Assembly: GCA_039028695.1 (NCBI GenBank)
Contig: JBCCHN010000027.1
Span: 1 to 53,740 of the forward strand
Reading direction: 5' to 3'
DNA: 53,740 nucleotides
From: JANQKX01 sp039028695
GTDB taxonomy: Bacteria > Pseudomonadota > Alphaproteobacteria > Kiloniellales > Kiloniellaceae
Shown here one piece after another: positions 23,572 to 31,471 of this stretch; position 1 is the first letter of the stretch; each line of letters starts with the position of its first letter. The translations under genes and the position numbers were made by a program. The notes under the pieces are model-generated. The model was not told the origin of the DNA and did not search any database. It was given only the letters and a program-made list of their open reading frames with translations.

Positions 23572-24399
23572 TTAATGAGCCGTCCAGCCGCCGTCAACCG
23601 GCATGGCCGTCCCGGTGATGGACTGAGCCTCGTTGCTGCAAAGGAAGGCGGTGGCCGCACCGATTTCCTCGACGGTCGCGAACTTTTTGTTGGGCTGGTT
23701 CTTGAGCAGGACGTCCCGGATCACATCGTCACGGGAGATTTTGTGAGCGCGGGCCTGGTCTTCAATTTGTTGCTCGACCAGCGGGGTCCAGACGTAGCCG
23801 GGACAAATGGCATTGCAGGTCACGCCGGCCTCGGCGCCTTCCAGGGCGACGACCTTGGTCAAGCCCACAACCCCGTGCTTGGCGGCCACATAGGCGGCCT
23901 TATAGGGCGAGGCGACCAGGCCATGGGCGGAGGCGATGTTGACGACGCGACCCCAGCCCCGGTCTTTCATTTGCGCAAAGTTGGCCTTGATGCCGTGAAA
24001 GGCGGCGCTGAGGTTAATCGATAGGATCGCGTCCCACTTCTCGGTTGGAAAGTCTTCCACGGGCGAGACAAACTGAATGCCGGCGTTGTTGACCAGGATG
24101 TCGATGGGGCCAACGGCGGCACGGGCCTGCTCCACCATGGCGACCACGTTCTCGGGCTTGCTCAAATCAGCTCCCGCAAAAGCGACCTCCGTATCGTGTT
24201 CCCGGCTCAGATTGGCACGGATCTCCTCCACCTGGTCAGCGGTTTCCAGGCCGTTCAAGACCACCTTGGCGCCGCGCGCGGCCAGGGCAGTGGCGACCCC
24301 GAGCCCGATGCCGCTGGTCGAGCCGGTCACAATGGCGCTGCGGCCTTGGAGGCTGCGCTGTGGGGCAGTCGCTGGCGCGCTGGACGTTTGTTGGGACAT
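23572..24399 (-). CDS. bdhA: D-3-hydroxybutyrate dehydrogenase
   Basis: A 275-residue short-chain dehydrogenase that oxidises 3-hydroxybutyrate to acetoacetate with NAD, a step in poly-3-hydroxybutyrate use. The cofactor motif TGSTSGIGLG is at residues 25-34, with NNAGIQF near 108, the catalytic Ser in NIASAHGL and the Tyr/Lys pair in YVAAKHG near 170. The block NAICPGYVWTPLVEQQI near 205 and LLKNQPNKKF near 235 are characteristic of BdhA. The N-terminal 15 residues are an extension rich in Ser, Thr, Ala and Pro. TAGGAG lies about 10 nt upstream of the ATG. Confidence 0.95.
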   Translation of the reverse strand: MSQQTSSAPATAPQRSLQGRSAIVTGSTSGIGLGVATALAARGAKVVLNGLETADQVEEIRANLSREHDTEVAFAGADLSKPENVVAMVEQARAAVGPIDILVNNAGIQFVSPVEDFPTEKWDAILSINLSAAFHGIKANFAQMKDRGWGRVVNIASAHGLVASPYKAAYVAAKHGVVGLTKVVALEGAEAGVTCNAICPGYVWTPLVEQQIEDQARAHKISRDDVIRDVLLKNQPNKKFATVEEIGAATAFLCSNEAQSITGTAMPVDGGWTAH

Positions 24400-24647
24400 G
24401 GCAGAGTGCTCCTAAATCTTTGGTCACGGGGCCCGAATCCGCCCCCTTTCAGTCGAGGCCTATGTAGGCGTTTACCGGTGCAAAAACAGCCCCTGACCGA
24501 AAAATCCCCCCATGCGGGGCCGGAATGACGATCAACTCTTCATGAGCGCTTGTTATTATGAGGTTGGAGATGCCGAATAGGCCGACGGAGGGGCAGGAAT
24601 GCCGGTGCCGCGAGCGTCCGTCACTGCATCAACGTGCGGGAAGGTTT

Positions 24648-25715
24648 TTAGGAAGATAGGATAAAGTCTCGGAAAGTGCTGACCAGATCCATATCCAGGT
24701 GGTCCTGAGCCCGCATCATGATCTTGATGGCCTCTTCCTTGGGCAAGGCCGCTTTGTAGGAGCGCTTATCCACCAGGGCGGAAAAGACATCGCCGATCGC
24801 CACCAGGCGGACGTAGTCGTTGATTTCAGATCCCTTAAGCCCATCAGGGTACCCACGGCCGTCCAGGCGTTCGTGGTGGTGGGCCGCCATGGCGACGATC
24901 TGCGGATCCAGGTGATCTTGTTGCAGCAGGTAACGGCGGGAGATTTCCGGATGGCGGCGCATGACTTTCCATTCGGCGTCGTCAAGGGCCCTGGGTTTGT
25001 CCAAGACGTGAAGGGGGATGCCCGCCTTACCGATGTCATGCAGGAGGGCACCTTGGACCAACAACTCCAAATCAATGCCGCGAATGCCGATGGCATGGCT
25101 AAAGGCCGAGATGGTGCCGCAGACAAACATGCTGTGGCGGAAGGTATAGCTGTGGTGATTGCGCAGGGCCGCCATCCAAGTATCCAGGTCCTCGCCCGCG
25201 GTGGCCTGGAGGATCTTGGCGGAGGTGGACTTCAGATCCTCGGCAGGCAAGGCCTCGTCGCCGGCAGCGCGGGAAAAACAATCTTCAAAGCACTTTACGC
25301 TCACCCGTAAGGCGCCCCGCTGGGTGCTGTTGAGGGAGCGCCAGGCGGTCTCCGCGTTGCGGTTAAGGGCGCGGATGATGGCTGGGGCCAGCTCGATCTC
25401 GCTAAGTGGCCGGACGAAATAGTCGGTTGCGCCTAAGTCGTGGACCTTGATGAAATCACGGCGGGAACAATCGTCCAGTATGAAAATTTTCGCCCCGTCG
25501 TAGCGGCCGATGAGCGACTCTATCTCGGGTTTGCCCGGCAGTTTGGCCAAGTCCACGTTAAGGACATAGGGGAGGCGCAAACCCGGTTCGACGCCTGCTA
25601 ACTGTTCGGTAAAAACCCGCCTGAGGCCAAAGCTGGGGTTCAAGCAGCCGATTATATCACCCGAATTGCGGGAGCTGTCTTCTACCAAGAGGATTTCAGC
25701 GGCACCTTGGGTCAT
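24648..25715 (-). CDS. HD-GYP-domain regulator with a divergent receiver domain
   Basis: A 355-residue protein expected to degrade cyclic di-GMP. The N-terminal 115 residues look like a receiver (EILLVEDSS; IFILDDCSRRDFIK; TDYFVRPLSE). The usual Lys before Pro is Arg and the acceptor Asp region (VLNVDLAKLP) is atypical, so phosphorylation is uncertain. The HD-GYP domain is intact, with HDIGK at residues 226-230 and HHHERLDGRGYPDGLKG near 280-295. No ribosome site is obvious before the ATG. It stands alone at the edge of the gene-poor islet; a sensor kinase is not present nearby. Confidence 0.92.
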   Translation of the reverse strand: MTQGAAEILLVEDSSRNSGDIIGCLNPSFGLRRVFTEQLAGVEPGLRLPYVLNVDLAKLPGKPEIESLIGRYDGAKIFILDDCSRRDFIKVHDLGATDYFVRPLSEIELAPAIIRALNRNAETAWRSLNSTQRGALRVSVKCFEDCFSRAAGDEALPAEDLKSTSAKILQATAGEDLDTWMAALRNHHSYTFRHSMFVCGTISAFSHAIGIRGIDLELLVQGALLHDIGKAGIPLHVLDKPRALDDAEWKVMRRHPEISRRYLLQQDHLDPQIVAMAAHHHERLDGRGYPDGLKGSEINDYVRLVAIGDVFSALVDKRSYKAALPKEEAIKIMMRAQDHLDMDLVSTFRDFILSS

Positions 25716-26799
25716 GGTAAGGTATTGGGCTGCCTAAACAAATTTCGTTCAACGGCCGGTCAAGCAATCGCGGGCGATGGGTCTGCCTGGACGGCATGGT
25801 TTAACTCAGTCAGTTACCCGGTCATTAAGCACTCCCTAATAGCAAAAGGCCGTTAAATTCCGCTGAAAATTTGGTCGGTTAGCAAAGCGATAACACTTAA
25901 GTGCTTTTTGAGCTGTTTTAGGGCGGGCGGCGCTCACCCTTTTGCCTCTCCGATCGAGTTTTCCAGTTCGTCGCCGTCTTTGTGGATCAGCCCGGCCCGC
26001 CAATTCCCAGAATATAAACACCATGCTGGGCCCGAAGCGGTTTACACCGCCGTCTCCAACGGTGGCGATTTGACATGATCTTTTTCGTCGTTTTCGCATT
26101 CAAGGTTAACGGATCTGGCTGGCAGGGCCCCCGCCCGAGGCGATTGTCGGGCTGGCTCGCTTTTCAAGAGAGGCGACCTTAGGAAACTCCACTAAGCCTA
26201 TGAAATAAAATGAAATAAAGAGGCGGTCTCAAACCGACAGCATTGGGCTCTTTTAACAAGGACCAGTCGGTTCCCTAGATATCCCATCTGGCTAAAATAT
26301 GCGGGAGGTCAAGTCACTGGGATGGATTGCATGGCCCTTTATCAGTTGGACCGTTTTGCGCACGTCGATGCATGATTCCATAGGACTTCCAGAGAGTACG
26401 AAGGGCAGGGAAGGGACCGCCGCCCACACCTTTGGGCAGCAACCCTCAAACCGCGCCCAGTTTGACCGCTCTCAGCACAGATCAGGCTTTGGCTCTTTCC
26501 TCGGGGGGATTGGCCCCTGCCGCAAAAAAGCGACGTTCTGCTATTGGGGCGAGTCGCGTTTGGCCTCACCGCAATAGTTTTCCGGTCCTTGCAAATGCGA
26601 TCGAGCTTGGCGCCAGACTGTTCTAAGGAAGCCCGTCTTCTACGGATCATGTGCGCTCCCAAACAGTCGTCTTAACCGGCGTGCCCTATTGGCATGAGCT
26701 CATGTCGACTGGATTGCACCGGTTAGCCTGGCGATGATATGGGATTGAGTGTCCGTTTTTGGGAAGAGATGCTATCTCCAATCATTTTTGGTAAAAGGC
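25716..26799. other. Gene-poor stretch of about 1.1 kb
   Basis: No convincing gene is seen. Open frames of 60-110 codons occur on both strands (for example 25836-26099 minus, 26299-26577 plus, 26342-26662 minus). Their products are rich in Arg, Ser and Cys, have no domain pattern and overlap one another. It may be decayed mobile DNA, given the transposase remnant about 3 kb further on, but no such sequence was recognised here. Confidence 0.5.
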
Positions 26800-26812
26800 A
26801 CCTGACTCAGGT
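26800..26812. promoter_or_regulatory. Palindrome overlapping the ribosome site of the TcmP-like gene
   Basis: ACCTGACTCAGGT is a perfect palindrome with 6-bp arms around one base, ending 5 nt before the ATG. The right arm contains AGG, the only Shine-Dalgarno-like bases. It could be an operator or a hairpin that masks the ribosome site. Confidence 0.35.
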
Positions 26813-26817
26813 CCTTA

Positions 26818-27687
26818 ATGAGTGTAGCACCACGTTCCAGAATTGAGAGGGACACTTTGAAAGACCGACCGTCCAAGTTTGAAGTTTCGCTCTCCGGCGT
26901 GCCGGAAACGATGTTATGGCCTTTGTGGAATCGTGCGGCAGAGGCAGCGCGCAAGGACAGGCTCATCGACGATCCCTTGGCACGAGATTTGGTCTCGCAG
27001 ATTAACTACGACTTTCGAGGGACTTTCGGGAAGCCCAATGTGTTGCACGCCGTCCGCGCGCGCATCTGCGACGACCTTATGCGTGGCTTTGCGGATCGGC
27101 ACGCCGGGAGCGCCCTCGTCGTGGCCTTGGGCGAAGGCCTTGATACACAGTATTGGCGCATCGGCAACGAAGGGCTGACTTGGGTGTCAGTCGACCTCCC
27201 CGAGGCGATCGAGCTGCGTAACCGGCTCTTGCCCCAAATCTCCGATGGCATTCAGGTGGCGCAATCGGCCATGGATTTATCCTGGTTGGAGGCGGTGCCT
27301 CGTGACCGGCCGATTTTCATCACTGCAGCAGGGCTTTTGATGTACTTCAGTGAAAACGACGTGCGCAGGCTCCTGTCGGAGATCGCTGCCAGATTCCCCG
27401 GAAGTGAGATCTACTTTGACACGATCACGCCCTACGTATCGGCGATGACGATGAAAGGCTGGCGGATAACCAAGAAATACACCACGCCTGAGATGCCATG
27501 GGGCATTCATCTGGAAGACATCCCGACATTTGTGCGTACATCGATGGGCGACTGCGAGGCGAACATCATCAATTACGTCCGCGCCTTCCCGAAGAGAACG
27601 CGGCTTTATGCCCTTTTGTCGCAAATCTCCTTCATAAGGCGGAGATATGCAGGGGGTCTGGTGCACATTCACGTCCCGCCGCAATGA
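26818..27687 (+). CDS. LCM/TcmP-family S-adenosylmethionine methyltransferase
   Basis: A 289-residue class I methyltransferase of the leucine-carboxyl-methyltransferase/TcmP family, which includes polyketide O-methyltransferases. The pattern is clear: LSGVPETMLWPLWNRAAEA near residue 24, RLIDDPLARDLV near 48, VVALGEGLDTQYWRIG near 101 (the SAM motif), VSVDLPEAIELR near 122, FITAAGLLMYF near 163 and FDTITPYVSAM near 198. The substrate is unknown. No biosynthetic genes flank it; it sits in a gene-poor islet near a transposase remnant, so horizontal acquisition is plausible. Confidence 0.88.
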   Translation: MSVAPRSRIERDTLKDRPSKFEVSLSGVPETMLWPLWNRAAEAARKDRLIDDPLARDLVSQINYDFRGTFGKPNVLHAVRARICDDLMRGFADRHAGSALVVALGEGLDTQYWRIGNEGLTWVSVDLPEAIELRNRLLPQISDGIQVAQSAMDLSWLEAVPRDRPIFITAAGLLMYFSENDVRRLLSEIAARFPGSEIYFDTITPYVSAMTMKGWRITKKYTTPEMPWGIHLEDIPTFVRTSMGDCEANIINYVRAFPKRTRLYALLSQISFIRRRYAGGLVHIHVPPQ

Positions 27688-27916
27688 ACTGTGCCGGATA
27701 TCTCGATAGGGTTCCGGTGTTTCTAGCGGCCGCCTTGCCCTCGGAATGGGGTCAAAGATCCCCTCTATGGAGAGGTCGAATCTCATCAACGGCCAACGAT
27801 CAGGTCAACGATGATGCGCCCATGTTTTGTCGGAAGTTTTTGCGACAAGCTCAGATTTCGCATGATACCATCGAGAAAAAGAGGTCAAACTAGAAAAGTA
27901 CTAAAAGGCGAACCTG

Positions 27917-28048
27917 ATGGATTTTGAGGCTGAGAACAATAGGCGCGCCTTCACGACGGCCATTACGGACGCTATGGTTATTTTAGGAGTTTCTGGCATT
28001 TTTGCAGCTTCATATTGGGTCTTTGGTGTGGTCGGATTAGCGACGTAA
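27917..28048 (+). CDS. Tiny membrane protein, 43 residues
   Basis: The frame encodes an acidic start (MDFEAENNRRAFTTAITDAM) and then one hydrophobic helix (VILGVSGIFAASYWVFGVV), stopping directly before the ATG of the next small membrane gene. AAAGG lies about 9 nt before the ATG. The abutting stop and start suggest translational coupling. No family was recognised. Confidence 0.55.
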   Translation: MDFEAENNRRAFTTAITDAMVILGVSGIFAASYWVFGVVGLAT

Positions 28049-28294
28049 ATGGCGCTGCTTCTGAAAGCTCCAAACTATGTCGTGTATCGAAAAAACATTC
28101 CCGGTTTTCTAATCTATCTCGTAGTATGGATTCTGGTGGGAGTTGGGATTGGGGTTCTGCGTCTTCATTTAGATCCAGATGGCAACTATTTTATTTATAG
28201 AGTGATTTTTTACGCCCTTGCATGGTTTTTTGTTTTGGTTTCATTATCGATCATGATGAGAGAGGCCCTCATCCGAGAGTACAAGAAATACTAA
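28049..28294 (+). CDS. Small two-helix membrane protein, unknown
   Basis: An 81-residue protein with two hydrophobic segments, residues about 18-38 (IPGFLIYLVVWILVGVGIGV) and 50-70 (VIFYALAWFFVLVSLSIMM), a basic N-terminal stretch (APNYVVYRKN) and a charged tail (REALIREYKKY). It begins with no gap after the 43-residue membrane ORF, so the two probably form one unit. Its AT content is higher than that of the flanking genes. Function unknown. Confidence 0.6.
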   Translation: MALLLKAPNYVVYRKNIPGFLIYLVVWILVGVGIGVLRLHLDPDGNYFIYRVIFYALAWFFVLVSLSIMMREALIREYKKY

Positions 28295-28515
28295 TAAGCA
28301 AATTCACAAATTTGCGCGAAAACGACTCCCAGTTCAAATTCTTGACTTGCGATCATCGCATGGGCTCGACGCAATTGTCTGCGTGGGGCAGTCGTGAAGC
28401 ACAGCTTCAATAAATGGATCGAGCAAAAACAACAAACGCATTGCACACAGGCTTCCGTCTGATTTGAAACGACTATATCGGATTGATGAGCGCGGTTATG
28501 AACGCATCCATCATG

Positions 28516-29487
28516 TCAGTTTTCTTGAAACAGAACCGGTTGCAGAGTCGATCGATCGAAATTTGCTCCACATAACAGAACCACACTGATCTGGTCGGCG
28601 GGTAGGGGGGTGTCAGAAAAATAGGCGGCCAACGCCAGCGCCGCTGCTCCCTCCACAAGCATGTTCTCGTGCCAGGCTAAATGCCGAAGCGCCTCTTTGA
28701 TCTGAGTTTCCGAACAACGAACAACGCGATCAATCACCTCACATGCGATCGGGAAGGTCACCGAGTCATGATCCATGGCGCCAGCGCAGCCATCAGCGAG
28801 CGTCGGGAAATGGTCGATGTCAATCACCGAGCCGGCTTCCATACTTGCGGCCAGCGCTGCGGAGTTGATGGCACTGACGCCGATGATCTCGGTATCCGGC
28901 GAAAAGGACTTCACGACCGAACCAATGCCGGAGATCAATCCGCCCCCACCCATCGATATATAAATTCGATCAAGGCGCGGAAGCTGCTCCAGAAGCTCCA
29001 GTGCAATCGTTCCCTGTCCCGCCATTATCGCTTTGTCATTGTAGGGGGAAACATAAACATACCCGTCTCTGGCCGCCAGGTCGCGTGCATGTCGCTCCGC
29101 CAAACCTGAATCACCGGGATACAGGATTGGTGCCGCACCAGTCTTCTCGATTTGGGCCAGTTTTGCTTTCGCAACGGTCTCAGGCAACACGACTGAAAGG
29201 CGATGTCCGGTCATCTGTGCCGCATGACCGCAAGCGATGCCGTGATTCCCAGACGATGCGGTTATGACCGGTACGTCCGTCGGCAATGAGGATAGTTTCG
29301 ACATCGCGCCGCGCAGCTTGAACGAACCAGTTGTTTGGAAATTTTCACATTTAAAAAATAGGCCATTCGCCGCGTTTGAATGAGATCTGGATTGAATGCA
29401 CGGTGTTTTCTGAACCGATCCACGAATGAGTTTTTGCGTGACTACTGTCTGGGCAGCCAAAGAGAGTGCAGTTGCTGACATTTTCAT
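28516..29487 (-). CDS. PLP-dependent threonine/serine dehydratase-like enzyme
   Basis: A 323-residue fold-type II pyridoxal-phosphate enzyme. The PLP Lys lies in TTGSFKLRGAMSKL near residue 55, the Asn-containing substrate loop SSGNHG near 80, and the phosphate-binding glycine loop SMGGGGLISGIG near 180. These match threonine dehydratase, serine racemase and hydroxyectoine-pathway EutB-like proteins. No C-terminal ACT domain is present, so allosteric feedback like that of IlvA is not expected. The open frame starts with TTG at 29502; ATG at 29487 or 29481 is more likely, but the ribosome site is weak. The gene is isolated in the accessory islet. Confidence 0.87.
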   Translation of the reverse strand: MKMSATALSLAAQTVVTQKLIRGSVQKTPCIQSRSHSNAANGLFFKCENFQTTGSFKLRGAMSKLSSLPTDVPVITASSGNHGIACGHAAQMTGHRLSVVLPETVAKAKLAQIEKTGAAPILYPGDSGLAERHARDLAARDGYVYVSPYNDKAIMAGQGTIALELLEQLPRLDRIYISMGGGGLISGIGSVVKSFSPDTEIIGVSAINSAALAASMEAGSVIDIDHFPTLADGCAGAMDHDSVTFPIACEVIDRVVRCSETQIKEALRHLAWHENMLVEGAAALALAAYFSDTPLPADQISVVLLCGANFDRSTLQPVLFQEN

Positions 29488-29658
29488 GGGCTTGAGTCTC
29501 AATCTCGTTTCTTAAAAAAGAGGTCTTCAAGAACTTCGCTTTACGGGGTGGTAACAAGTATTTGGTCGTGAGGCATGAGATTGTGTCCATTGTTCTTCGA
29601 TAATATAGCCCAACTTTCTACGCTATCGTTTATAATCTGTAACGCGCGAACTACTGTA

Positions 29659-29945
29659 TTACAGCCGCGTTGCTTGCCGCTTTTTCGGCCACTAATTTTC
29701 TCCCAGCAATTGGACCTGCGTCCATCCGAGCGTTGAAGCGTGGGCCAAAGTTCCGCTGGAACAAAGAATAGGCGTTCGGCGACCACTGGGGACAAACGGG
29801 CTGTGTTCCAACAAATGGCGATGGCGGCCATCAGGGTGAGCGGCGACCATCGATGGCCCGGGCCTTCGGCAGTTCGGGGTCTGACGTCACCTTGCCGACC
29901 GATCCGAAGAGCGTTCTTCAGCGCATGGTGAGCGGACATATCCAA
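29659..29945 (-). pseudogene. Remnant of a Tn3-family transposase (C-terminal region)
   Basis: The minus strand keeps the end of a Tn3-type DDE transposase in two frames. The first frame reads ALKNALRIGRQGDVRPRTAE and later LTLMAAIAICWNTARL, which matches the family block with GRRGE...R and LNLVxxAIVLWNTxYL. After a frameshift the next block is LAHASTLGWTQVQLLGEN, matching the LSPLGWEHIxLTGDY block, followed by an in-frame stop before the conserved Trp. The N-terminal part, inverted repeats and resolvase were not found, so this is an old, inactive fragment. The minus-strand frame reaching 29541 is an extension beyond the homology. Confidence 0.65.
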
Positions 29946-30453
29946 AGGCCCTTATGCAGCTACGGCTCGACATCCTTCAAAGAGGCGATGGAGCGTGAAA
30001 GAAGTGGATGATGATCGAGTGGCTTAAAATGGACACTGAAGGGTGGGACACTGCGAGGCGCATCTATGACACACGCAAGTCGTTTGAAATACTTGCATTA
30101 GAAATTTAAGGGGGTTTGGATTCATCAACCCCTCTTAAGTGGCCCAAACAGAAAGTTAATGCCTTCCCCAAATAATCGGCTGATTTTGGCATCCACGCAA
30201 GCGTGACAATTTAGCTATTGTGGTAGGTTGAGGACATTGGAGTGGGGATTTAGCGGGGAACGCATAAGGGGAAGTGCAAACCGGCCCTCTGCGGCTCCGA
30301 TTTGGTCGCTTCGTCAAGCTCGCATTCCAAAGCTTCGCGATCAGTTCTGACGGCGGCCTGCTTGATTGAATGGTTCAGCAACGGCAAATACCTCAGAAGG
30401 GATCGAAATGGGGAATATCGGGTGAAATCAAGAACGCAATAAGGAGTGGGGAG
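29946..30453. other. Intergenic stretch next to the transposase remnant
   Basis: No intact gene is seen in about 500 bp. A plus-strand frame at about 30009-30110 encodes some 33 residues (MIEWLKMDTEGWDTARRI) with no known relative. The region may be further debris of the mobile element. AAGGAG at 30441-30446 belongs to the next gene. Confidence 0.45.
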
Positions 30454-30927
30454 TTGAAAACACAAGCCTATTGGTTTCGGCGTAAGGCTATCGCCCGTGC
30501 TGTTATTTTTTTCTTCGTCGCTGTCTGTTGGGCGATGGCGGCCCAGCTCGCGGCGGCCGATCAAACCGAGGCGGATCGCGCCGCCGTTCTGGCGGCCAAC
30601 AGCGAGTTTTATCGGGCCTTTCGGGAAAGCGACATGGCGGCAATGGTCGATATCTGGGGCAAGGTTGAGCCCATCATTGTCGAACACCCCTCCTCCTGGC
30701 GCGAGGAGGGACGCGCCAAAGTCCTCTCTTCTTGGGCGGTGATCATGCGCTCGCCGCCGACGATCTATTGTCAGGTCGAAGATCTTTTTATCGCCAACGG
30801 CCTAGCAACGGTCTATTGCCTCGAGCAGCTCAATCCGGGTGAGGTCCGCATGGTGAACAGGTTTCATCAGGAAGATGGCGTCTGGCGTTTGATTTTTCAC
30901 GGGCCGGCAGAGGACCATTTGACCTGA
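30454..30927 (+). CDS. Secreted SnoaL/NTF2-like protein
   Basis: A 157-residue protein with a signal peptide (residues about 11-38: AIARAVIFFFVAVCWAMAAQ, then LAAADQ) and an NTF2-fold domain of the SnoaL/DUF4440 kind: DRAAVLAANSEFYRAFRESD, MAAMVDIWG near 62, GRAKVLSSW near 87 and VNRFHQEDGVWRLIFHG at the end. These domains form a cone-shaped pocket used for ligand binding or small enzymatic roles. The frame opens at 30370, but TTG at 30454 has AAGGAG at ideal spacing (7 nt) and begins right at the signal peptide, so it is chosen. Function not known. Confidence 0.78.
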   Translation: MKTQAYWFRRKAIARAVIFFFVAVCWAMAAQLAAADQTEADRAAVLAANSEFYRAFRESDMAAMVDIWGKVEPIIVEHPSSWREEGRAKVLSSWAVIMRSPPTIYCQVEDLFIANGLATVYCLEQLNPGEVRMVNRFHQEDGVWRLIFHGPAEDHLT

Positions 30928-31227
30928 TTATGGTTCCGGTGCACGGACAACCTTTGCCCGTGCCTCGAACGGGCCAATCATGGTTAGGCTCGATCATTAT
31001 TTTTGTCGAAATGCACAAAGTAATGTCAAAAACTAAATAAAAAGGACGTTTTTCTGGCCGCTGTGTGGCATAGGGTCGCGTCAATTCCAACGATCAATGG
31101 CGCGAGCTTTTATCAGCCGCTCAAATCTCTGCGAGGTTTTGCAAGGAATTGGTGCCGTTGGTCACTTAATGGTCACTCGGCCAATTCGTCCGACTTGAAG
31201 AAAGTCTGCTAAGTCGTTGCGGGAAAA

Positions 31228-31303
31228 TGGTGCCCAGGGGCGGGTTCGAACCACCGACACCGGGATTTTCAGTCACGTGCTCTACCAACTGAGCTACCTG
31301 GGC
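31228..31303 (-). tRNA. tRNA-Phe (anticodon GAA)
   Basis: A complete 76-nt cloverleaf on the minus strand with encoded CCA. The acceptor stem GCCCAGG pairs with CCTGGGC, the D arm is GCTCAGTTGGTAGAGC, the anticodon loop CTGAAAA gives GAA, and the T arm is GGTGGTTCGAACCCGCC. The anticodon stem (CGTGA with TCCCG) has one internal U-C mismatch at positions 29-41, where relatives usually have a proper pair. It stands alone between the SnoaL-like gene and the Bcr/CflA gene. Confidence 0.97.
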
Positions 31304-31471
31304 ACTGCATCGCTTGGCTTTTCGGCCGCACTGGCTGATCCCTTGGGGCCAGGCCGGTGGTGCCAATGAGTGGCGACGCCGAGGGCTTATAGGAAAACTG
31401 GGGCCGCCTGTCCAGTCTTTGCGACGTTTCTCTGAAAAAATAGCCTTCCGCGCGGGGGTTTGAGTGGGGGG

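Noticed and set aside
26342..26662. A minus-strand frame that looked like it might be a transposase fragment
   Set aside because: No catalytic or helix-turn-helix block could be matched, unlike the Tn3 remnant at 29.7 kb.
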